A DNA stretch of 11,934 bases, taken from NCBI GenBank assembly GCA_023417955.1, contig JAEZDW010000296.1:1-11934 (forward strand). Reading direction: 5' to 3'. The stretch's first letter is position 1; each line of letters starts with the position of its first letter. The notes beneath the pieces are model-generated. The model did not search any database. It was not told where the DNA came from and saw only the letters and a list, made by a program, of their open reading frames with translations. Source of the DNA: Bacteroidota bacterium. GTDB lineage: Bacteria; Bacteroidota; Bacteroidia; Cytophagales; Cyclobacteriaceae. A program made the position numbers and the translations under genes. Of the stretch, positions 7,901-11,934 are shown piece after piece.

Positions 7901-8193
7901 CAGCAGCATTGCCGATGGTTGAGGTGGTGCAGGAAACCGGTGATGAAGCATTAGGGCTCTATCCGATTCCTGCGAATGAATCAATTCGGCTTAGGTTGAA
8001 CAACAACTATGAAGGTCCGGTAGACGTGCAAATCACGGGCAGCGCCGGCAACGTGCTCCTTAATGATGCAGGCTACAAAGCGCGCGGAGCTACGTATGAA
8101 AAGGACATCAGGCTTGATGGCCTGAAAGGTGGCCTCTACCTGATTCAGCTGCGCGCGGACCAGCGTTACGTGAGGAAGTTTGTGAAGGAGTGA
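4933..8193 (+). CDS. Secreted multidomain glycosidase-like protein: beta-sandwich, CBM9-like, BACON, GH-A-like domain, T9SS sorting domain
   Basis: The 1086-residue protein has a signal peptide (1-20, AFA then Q). A beta-strand-rich, jelly-roll-like region follows (about 23-197). Residues about 203-394 resemble a family 9 carbohydrate-binding module (NGQLNESGW, WEDDSFEVYIDG, YSVELAIPW). A BACON domain (396-477) follows, with the WINVSPASG motif. Residues about 481-985 match a recurring, largely uncharacterised bacterial domain with FNPDFL, IRFMDWM (646-652), NPWFCMPH (702-709), VEYSNETWN with E740, and AYEGGQH with E890. The Asn-Glu pair and the later Glu suit the acid/base and nucleophile of a clan GH-A barrel, by inference only. 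The C-terminus (about 1005-1086) is a type A T9SS sorting domain with YPIPA and a final lysine-rich strand. The protein should cross the outer membrane and act on polysaccharide. ATG 4936 is an alternative start. Confidence 0.85.
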   Translation: MMKRLSSLAAALVFGTAAFAQSTLASWNFAGNGGNASVNAGNLATGVSSANATLGSGLNSINYLGNSLAGSGQTASTLATALSTNEYISFTITPSSGQVVAITSIRIRPVSQNQSRTFVLFSSVNGFTSSNQLGSFTANGNMNLPLQQINVTGHNNLGTATEFRLYVFGATNQYESVGIGNRQSGLSEDDIIIEGSVSASGGTVSAAYTSTTITVNGQLNESGWDISNAITKPIVGTPNNTVQFGVRWNNTYLYVGANVLDGSLHNDSPTLPWEDDSFEVYIDGNNNKGTSYDANDRQIVKAYNSSTVWASGNNTSGILHATAPITGGYSVELAIPWSNIGVTPSANMQIGFDVGTNDDDNGGNRESQLMWNGDGNNWTSTANFGTLTLTGGPASQLTVSPSSLSFTSGGSSQNIAVTSNIAWTVSDNQSWINVSPASGSGNGNVAVTVTANTGSSRTGTVTIAGGGITRNISISQSATGTNYPNANSSLGTNLAGVVSYGAESAFINLAKRALPWTTDGLWPGSGNTVPNSSLNHAGYLKGGVTGWSAVLWDIPEAVSGDYVLRYDGTGTVSLSDNGFGGVTQTASTPGRVTATLTNCRFLLIHISSNSTSAPVSNIRVTRAADENSTDVFNPDFLSNWERFNTIRFMDWMETNASPVRNWQSSSGDYTELTAPKENDYSYARKGVPVEVMVALANRLHANPWFCMPHESDNNYNTQFATYVRNNLTSDLKAFVEYSNETWNSGGYPFTVQYNYVNNQGLQAWPGMQPWEAGQKYHARRSGQIWTLWEQVYGDANSIIRVMGGFVGHANTFWTDMKLLTDDVYEKTDAININFYFGHNIGSSSNPVSSVNEVFQKIPAAKTGLYYDIDQLRTILANDTRYQHIKIVAYEGGQHLAQSQDGGPHQLLIDANRDARMGPEYTDLLDNWKQRGGTLFCNFSSTSLPSRYGSWGILEKQTGNASNQRIKYDAIMNWMTNNPKWWTIKGGVASSAALPMVEVVQETGDEALGLYPIPANESIRLRLNNNYEGPVDVQITGSAGNVLLNDAGYKARGATYEKDIRLDGLKGGLYLIQLRADQRYVRKFVKE

Positions 8194-8229
8194 AAGGAAG
8201 TTCGTTTCCATAATCAAAATCTGCTCATT

Positions 8230-8261
8230 GGAAGGCCTCGCTCGCGGGGCTTTCCTTTTTA
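8230..8261 (+). terminator. Strong Rho-independent terminator after the secreted enzyme gene
   Basis: GGAAGGCCTCG (8230-8240) pairs with CGGGGCTTTCC (8245-8255) over 11 base pairs, two of them G-T, around a CTCG loop, followed by five Ts. It lies 36 bases past the stop codon, so the large gene ends its own transcript here. Confidence 0.9.
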
Positions 8262-8572
8262 TTAAAAAGAGTTGGGTTCCTGAGTACGGCCTGTGCGCTG
8301 GCCTGCAGCGAGGGAAGGACCCGGGCGAGCATCATCAGTTAAAGTCGGACCGAACTAAAGAAACGAGTTCAAAAAGACGCAGAAGGTCCTGAGCAGCGCC
8401 GCAAAATTTGTTGCGTGAATACAATAAAACACGATCACCGATCCTTGCGCAAACCCGCTGCAGAGAACCCGGGCTGAAAGAACGTATGCAGTCATTACAC
8501 AGCACATTTGATTACATTGTCGAGTAATCTCGCCTGATTTTGGCGCCTTTGAACTAAATTTGAAGAATCCCA
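8262..8572. other. Intergenic stretch with no recognisable gene
   Basis: About 310 bases without a convincing coding frame on either strand, and no tRNA or known RNA fold visible. It contains an 8-base direct repeat ACCCGGGC (8319-8326 and 8467-8474) and a short inverted repeat GATTAC / GTAATC (8510-8515, 8524-8529) ahead of the next gene. Either could be chance. Confidence 0.5.
8555..8562 (+). promoter_or_regulatory. Perfect -7 promoter element before the secreted hypothetical gene
   Basis: TAAATTTG matches TAnnTTTG exactly, but there is no TTTG at the right distance upstream (that region reads cgcctga). If used, transcription would begin only a few bases before the ATG at 8573. That would favour the in-frame ATG at 8585 as the true start. 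Confidence 0.4.
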
Positions 8573-9142
8573 ATGGCAACGACAATGCGATTTATTCTTA
8601 CGCTATTAATTATTTTTCAATCCTGCTCCCTGCTCGCGCAGAAATCGGAGCGTAAGTTTATCTACGGTACTTTGCAGGGCAGCAATAATTCGATAACGGG
8701 TTATTTTTGGTTCAGCAATGTTTTGACGCAAATGGGACAGCACATCGTTTATAAAGAAAATTTGGAGACTAAAAAGAAGAAAACGCTCTATGCCAAAGAC
8801 TTCATTACCTTTGAAAATGATAGTGTTTTCCTTCGGACTTTCAAAACGATCCTTTATGGAACGGGCCGGTTGGACGCGATGTTACCTCGTGTTGTTCCCG
8901 GGGAACTGGAACTGTACAATGCTATTTACCGGGGGTTTTACTCATTCTCGAAGACCGACCACTTTTACCTTTACAAGGGAAAGGAAAGGATTCGGTTGGT
9001 GGAGCGGAAATTTAAAGAACAAATGAAGGAATTGCTCGGAGATGATACCGATATAATTCGAAGAATCGAAAGTGAAGAACTGACCTATTCCGATCTGCCA
9101 ACGATCATCCACAATTACAACCTGCGGCGCCAAAGAAAATAA
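8573..9142 (+). CDS. Secreted protein of unknown function
   Basis: A 189-residue protein that I do not recognise as a named family. A signal peptide occupies about residues 5-23 (MRFILTLLIIFQSCSLLAQ from the second Met). The cysteine before the cleavage site does not sit in a good lipobox, so signal peptidase I processing after LLA is more likely than lipidation. The mature part is about 165 residues, basic, with mixed beta-strands in the first half (FIYGTLQG, ITGYFWF) and a helical, charged second half (FKEQMKELLGDD, ELTYSDLPTIIHNYN). This resembles many small periplasmic or surface hypotheticals of Bacteroidota. The gene looks more AT-rich than its neighbours. ATG 8573 is the longest start. 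ATG 8585 is equally plausible because it abuts the signal peptide and fits the -7 element at 8555. Confidence 0.8.
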   Translation: MATTMRFILTLLIIFQSCSLLAQKSERKFIYGTLQGSNNSITGYFWFSNVLTQMGQHIVYKENLETKKKKTLYAKDFITFENDSVFLRTFKTILYGTGRLDAMLPRVVPGELELYNAIYRGFYSFSKTDHFYLYKGKERIRLVERKFKEQMKELLGDDTDIIRRIESEELTYSDLPTIIHNYNLRRQRK

Positions 9143-9153
9143 ACGGACGACAC

Positions 9154-9190
9154 TCGTGACTCCGTGCTTCGCGGATTATCCTTGTCACGA
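9154..9190. repeat. Imperfect inverted repeat between the hypothetical gene and comM
   Basis: TCGTGAC (9154-9160) and GTCACGA (9184-9190) are perfect complements. Inside them TCCGTG (9161-9166) pairs with CGCGGA (9170-9175), giving 13 base pairs with a CTT loop and an eight-base bulge (9176-9183). It begins 12 bases after a stop codon but has no T-tract, so it may be an mRNA 3' end structure, a Rho-type end or a dispersed repeat. Confidence 0.4.
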
Positions 9191-9276
9191 TTCGCCATTG
9201 AAAAGGTGAACGAGCTTCGCAGCTGGCCCGCGTTGGTATATCGTCGTCGGTCTAGATACATTGACATTATCCCTTC

Positions 9277-9307
9277 GTTGCCCTTCCCAATTTTTTTACT
9301 ACTTTTA
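9277..9307 (+). promoter_or_regulatory. Putative promoter of comM
   Basis: GTTG (9277-9280), then 19 bases, then TACTTTTA (9300-9307). Each element is one mismatch from the TTTG / TAnnTTTG consensus and the spacing is ideal. It predicts a start near 9314 and a leader of about 30 bases before ATG 9344. It also argues that the open frame upstream of 9344 is not translated. Confidence 0.4.
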
Positions 9308-9343
9308 ATCACCGTTATTTTCAAACTAAACCCGTTGTGCACT

Positions 9344-10882
9344 ATGGTCTCAAGGACCTTTGGCGGAGCCGTCCATGGCGTTGATGCCCGAATTATCATG
9401 ATCGAAGTATCGGTCGACCAGGGAACCCGCTTCTTTATGAGCGGCCTCCCGGACAATGCAATCAAGGAAAGTCAACATCGCGTTGAGTCCGCGCTCAAAA
9501 GCAGGAAGTATTTTATGCCGCGAAAGAAAACCGTGGTCAATCTCGCGCCCGCTGATATCCGCAAAGAAGGATCTGCTTATGATTTGCCCATCGCACTTTG
9601 TGTGCTACAGGCATCGGCACAAATCTTCACGGAATCGCTTGAAGACTATCTCATCATGGGCGAGCTCACACTCGATGGTTTGCTGCGCCCCATCAAAGGT
9701 GTGTTGCCCATCGCGATTCAGGCGCGACGCGAAAAGTACAAAGGCTTCATCCTTCCGGCAGACAACGCCCGCGAAGCTGCTATCGTCGACGGACTTAATG
9801 TTTATCCTGTGAAGTCCCTTATGGATGCCGTCGACTTCCTCGAAGGAACGAAACCCATCGAACCCGTTTCGCTCAACGTCGCGGAGGTGTTTGCCCGCAA
9901 AATGAATTTCTACGACACTGATTTCCGTGACGTGCAGGGCCAGGAAAACATCAAACGCGCCATGGAGATTGCAGCTGCCGGTGGACATAATGTCATCATG
10001 ATCGGTCCGCCCGGTGCGGGGAAAACGATGCTCGCGAAACGCCTGCCAACAATTCTTCCACCGCTTACACTCAACGAAGCGCTTGAAACCACCAAGATAC
10101 ATTCCGTCGCAGGCAAACTTGGTCACGATGCAACGCTCATGACTACACGTCCGTTCAGGAGTCCGCACCATACCATTTCAGACGTCGCACTGGTCGGTGG
10201 CGGTGGTAATCCTCAACCCGGTGAAATATCAATGGCCAACAACGGCGTACTTTTTCTTGATGAGCTTCCCGAATTCAAACGCAGTGTGCTTGAAGTCATG
10301 CGCCAGCCGATGGAGGAGCGACGTGTGACGATTTCACGGGCGAAGATTTCCATTGAGTATCCAGCGAACTTTATGCTTGTGGCGAGTATGAATCCGTGCC
10401 CTTGCGGGTATTACAACCATCCCGAAAAGGAATGTGTATGCGGTCCCGGTGTGGTGCAGCGTTATCTCAGCAAGATCAGCGGGCCGTTACTTGACCGTAT
10501 CGACCTCCACGTTGAAGTTGTACCCGTTTCTTTTGACGAGATGACTGCGAATCGCAAAACAGAAACCAGTGCAGAGATTCGGCAACGTGTCGTGACTGCC
10601 CGTGAGATTCAGGCGCTCCGCTTCAAGGAACATCAAACCATTTACTGCAATGCGATGATGCCGTCGAACATGGTGAAGGAAATCTGCCAGATCAACGACG
10701 CAGGCCGAGCACTGCTGAGAACAGCTATGGAGCGGCTTGGATTGTCGGCACGTGCCTATGACCGGATATTAAAAGTATCGCGCACAGTCGCTGACCTTGC
10801 AAATTCTGAAGAAATCAAAACGGAACACCTTGCGGAAGCGATTCAGTATCGCAGTTTGGACAGAGAGGGGTGGGCAGGGTAG
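9344..10882 (+). CDS. comM: ComM/YifB family AAA+ ATPase (Mg chelatase-like)
   Basis: A 512-residue cytoplasmic protein. The N-terminal Lon-protease-like S5 fold (about 1-190) opens with the family start SRTFGGAVHGVDA. The AAA+ ATPase module has Walker A GPPGAGKT (221-228) and Walker B VLFLDE (302-307). An insert with C352, C354, C364 and C366 looks able to bind zinc, and PLLDRIDLHVEV follows. A helical C-terminal Mg-chelatase domain ends the protein. In Vibrio and Acinetobacter, ComM is a hexameric helicase that drives branch migration of incoming DNA during transformation. The gene is common even in species not known to be competent. The frame is open back to 9164, but the family N-terminus and normal length begin at ATG 9344, so I use that start. 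It appears to be transcribed alone. Confidence 0.93.
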   Translation: MVSRTFGGAVHGVDARIIMIEVSVDQGTRFFMSGLPDNAIKESQHRVESALKSRKYFMPRKKTVVNLAPADIRKEGSAYDLPIALCVLQASAQIFTESLEDYLIMGELTLDGLLRPIKGVLPIAIQARREKYKGFILPADNAREAAIVDGLNVYPVKSLMDAVDFLEGTKPIEPVSLNVAEVFARKMNFYDTDFRDVQGQENIKRAMEIAAAGGHNVIMIGPPGAGKTMLAKRLPTILPPLTLNEALETTKIHSVAGKLGHDATLMTTRPFRSPHHTISDVALVGGGGNPQPGEISMANNGVLFLDELPEFKRSVLEVMRQPMEERRVTISRAKISIEYPANFMLVASMNPCPCGYYNHPEKECVCGPGVVQRYLSKISGPLLDRIDLHVEVVPVSFDEMTANRKTETSAEIRQRVVTAREIQALRFKEHQTIYCNAMMPSNMVKEICQINDAGRALLRTAMERLGLSARAYDRILKVSRTVADLANSEEIKTEHLAEAIQYRSLDREGWAG

Positions 10883-10936
10883 AAGTTCAGCATCATTAAC
10901 GCTAGCTCCTTATTTTTCACTATTTTGCTTCCAACG

Positions 10937-11314
10937 ATGACTGAAATGAAAGCGCGCAAGAAAGTATTGATTTGTGAGGACAACCCGGTTGAACGCAAGG
11001 TGATCCAGATGGCGGTCGAAGGTGACCACGTGGATACCTTTGTCGCTTCCGATGGACGCAAGGCTCTCGAACTTCTCGAACAGCATTCCGACTTCGATCT
11101 GGTGATTACCGATATTCACATGCCGTATAATAACGGGGAGGATATTCTGGAAGGCGTTCGTCTCCACCAGCGCAAGGATACACCGATCGTTATGATCTCG
11201 TCGGATCGCGAAGAAGAAGTAATCCAGGCCGCGCTTAAACTTGGTGTGAAGGTGTTCATAAAAAAACCGATCGACCCCGAGTCGGTGCGGCGCAAAGTGG
11301 CTACTTTTCTTTAG
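10937..11314 (+). CDS. Stand-alone response-regulator receiver domain protein
   Basis: A 125-residue CheY-like protein with no output domain. The acidic pair is E14-D15 (in LICEDN), the phospho-acceptor is D59 (in VITDIHMP), the switch hydroxyl is S88 (in VMISSD), and the conserved lysine is K110 before P111. All residues needed for Asp phosphorylation are therefore present. It must act through protein contacts, as a phosphorelay intermediate or on a separate effector. No histidine kinase is in the window. I chose ATG 10937: the frame extends back to a TTG at 10925, but that lies in an AT-rich, promoter-like stretch, and ATG 10946 is also possible. Its stop is 42 bases before the chosen start of the membrane LuxR-type gene, so the two are likely co-transcribed. 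Confidence 0.88.
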   Translation: MTEMKARKKVLICEDNPVERKVIQMAVEGDHVDTFVASDGRKALELLEQHSDFDLVITDIHMPYNNGEDILEGVRLHQRKDTPIVMISSDREEEVIQAALKLGVKVFIKKPIDPESVRRKVATFL

Positions 11315-11356
11315 CAGGCACCAATGGTTAAACCTGTGCCTCTATTGACGGAGAGT

Positions 11357-11785
11357 ATGAAGATAAGGACAATCGTACTTTATGCAGTTGTGCTTGCCGC
11401 CCTGGTGTTCCTGCTTAAGATGCTCGAATACCGGTTGTGGGTACGTGAGTTGTCCGTGTCGCACTACATCGGCATCATCGCCTTGTTGTTTACGATTATT
11501 GGTGTCTGGGCAGGACTGAAACTCAGTCGCTCGCGACCGGTGGTTACGGAATCCGCACCGCCGGTCAACCTCGATGAGCTGCTCGCGAAGAAGGGGATCA
11601 GTCGTCGCGAATATGAAGTCCTCAATCTGATGGCACGAGGCATGACCAATCAGGAAATTGCCGACAAGCTCTTCATTTCTTTGAACACGGTGAAGACTCA
11701 TGCCGCCAACCTGTTTGTCAAACTCGATGCGAAGCGCCGCACCCAGGCAGTTGAGCGTGCGAAGAGGGAGGGTTTGATCCGATAA
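11357..11785 (+). CDS. Membrane-anchored LuxR-type helix-turn-helix regulator
   Basis: A 142-residue protein with two transmembrane helices (about 4-22 and 36-55), a short linker (about 56-76) and a complete LuxR/GerE DNA-binding domain (about 81-142). The domain contains SRREYEVLNLMARGMTNQE, the recognition-helix region SLNTVKTHAANLF (108-120), and the dimer-helix residues RRTQAVERA. It has no receiver or ligand-binding domain, so DNA binding would occur at the cytoplasmic face of the inner membrane. This architecture recurs in Bacteroidota. What switches it on is not known to me. ATG 11357 was chosen because it lies directly before the first helix and follows GGAGAG. ATG 11324, in frame and nine bases after the receiver gene, would add 11 residues. 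The preceding receiver gene is a candidate partner. Confidence 0.85.
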   Translation: MKIRTIVLYAVVLAALVFLLKMLEYRLWVRELSVSHYIGIIALLFTIIGVWAGLKLSRSRPVVTESAPPVNLDELLAKKGISRREYEVLNLMARGMTNQEIADKLFISLNTVKTHAANLFVKLDAKRRTQAVERAKREGLIR

Positions 11786-11815
11786 AAACATCATTTGCCA
11801 TTTTAGTGTATCCTG

Positions 11816-11863
11816 CTTTCGGGTGAAATTTACCGCTGCGGCGCGAATCATTCTTTCGGGTGA
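11816..11863. repeat. 11-base direct repeat upstream of the right-edge gene
   Basis: CTTTCGGGTGA occurs at 11816-11826 and again at 11853-11863, with starts 37 bases apart, in the gap before the last gene. It could be a paired operator site or a remnant of duplication. No coding frame explains it. Confidence 0.4.
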
Positions 11864-11888
11864 CGGCTATTCTCCGGCTGATTGCGTG

Positions 11889-11900
11889 TTTTGGCCAAAA
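11889..11900. promoter_or_regulatory. Perfect 12-base palindrome just before the right-edge gene
   Basis: TTTTGGCCAAAA is a perfect palindrome ending six bases before the ATG at 11907. Its position suits an operator or an mRNA structure near the start, but a 12-base palindrome of AT-rich arms can also arise by chance. Confidence 0.3.
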
Positions 11901-11906
11901 AAACTT

Positions 11907-11934
11907 ATGAAACGAATCGTTATCATTAATGGAA
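11907..11934 (+). CDS. Start of an unidentified gene (partial, runs off the right edge)
   Basis: ATG at 11907 opens a frame reading MKRIVIING up to the window edge. A basic start followed by a short hydrophobic strand and Asn-Gly resembles the first beta-strand of a Rossmann-like or flavodoxin-like fold, but nine residues cannot identify a family. It is co-directional with the LuxR-type gene and 121 bases downstream of it, with a direct repeat and a palindrome in the gap. Confidence 0.5.

Noticed and set aside
8355..8585. 76-residue minus-strand open frame in the gap before the secreted hypothetical gene
   Set aside because: It is cysteine-rich and of low complexity, has no recognisable domain, and overlaps the start of a gene with a good signal peptide and an upstream -7 element. 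It is probably chance.
9261..9266. TTGACA, resembling a -35 box of the E. coli sigma-70 type
   Set aside because: Bacteroidota primary sigma factors do not use this element, and there is no TATAAT at 17 bases. The TTTG/TAnnTTTG-type match at 9277-9307 fits better.
9164..9343. 60-residue N-terminal extension of the ComM frame containing a hydrophobic stretch
   Set aside because: The family N-terminus begins at ATG 9344, giving the usual 512 residues. A promoter-like sequence lies inside the extension, and the extension also covers the inverted repeat at 9154-9190.

Overview
The window looks like a chromosomal piece of a Bacteroidota bacterium, probably of the Cytophagales type. The evidence is a secreted enzyme ending in a type IX secretion (Por) sorting domain, a BACON domain, a cysteine-free type B ribosomal protein L31, several matches to the Bacteroidota promoter (TTTG, about 19-21 bases, TAnnTTTG), and genes that mostly lack a Shine-Dalgarno sequence. 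I see no insertion sequence, prophage, CRISPR array, tRNA or rRNA. This is ordinary chromosome rather than an obvious island.

Layout. On the minus strand at the left edge are the first 14 codons of a gene whose start fits the GlmU-like sugar nucleotidyltransferases that often sit beside L31 in this phylum (1-43). Behind it are a strong terminator (161-192) and rpmE2 (211-459), with its promoter at 493-523. Everything after that is on the plus strand. A Wzi-family outer-membrane capsule-assembly protein (719-2407) and an MsbA-type ABC exporter (2410-4227) are two bases apart and form an envelope-export operon. A small two-helix membrane protein with a coiled-coil tail follows (4326-4646).

The centre is a 1086-residue secreted protein (4933-8193). 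In order it has a signal peptide, a beta-sandwich region, a CBM9-like domain, a BACON domain, a putative clan GH-A-like glycosidase domain and a T9SS sorting domain. It is probably a surface or released polysaccharide-binding enzyme. A nested 20-bp inverted repeat overlaps its start codon, and a textbook terminator follows it.

The right third holds a secreted protein of unknown function (8573-9142), a ComM/YifB AAA+ ATPase (9344-10882), a stand-alone receiver-domain protein (10937-11314), a membrane-anchored LuxR-type DNA-binding protein (11357-11785), and the first nine codons of another gene (11907 to the edge). The receiver and the LuxR protein are adjacent and complementary, which suggests but does not prove a split signalling pair.

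The most interesting points are the putative catalytic domain of the multidomain enzyme, the structure over its start codon, and the receiver/membrane-LuxR pair. I found no clear evidence for a wholly new multi-gene system.
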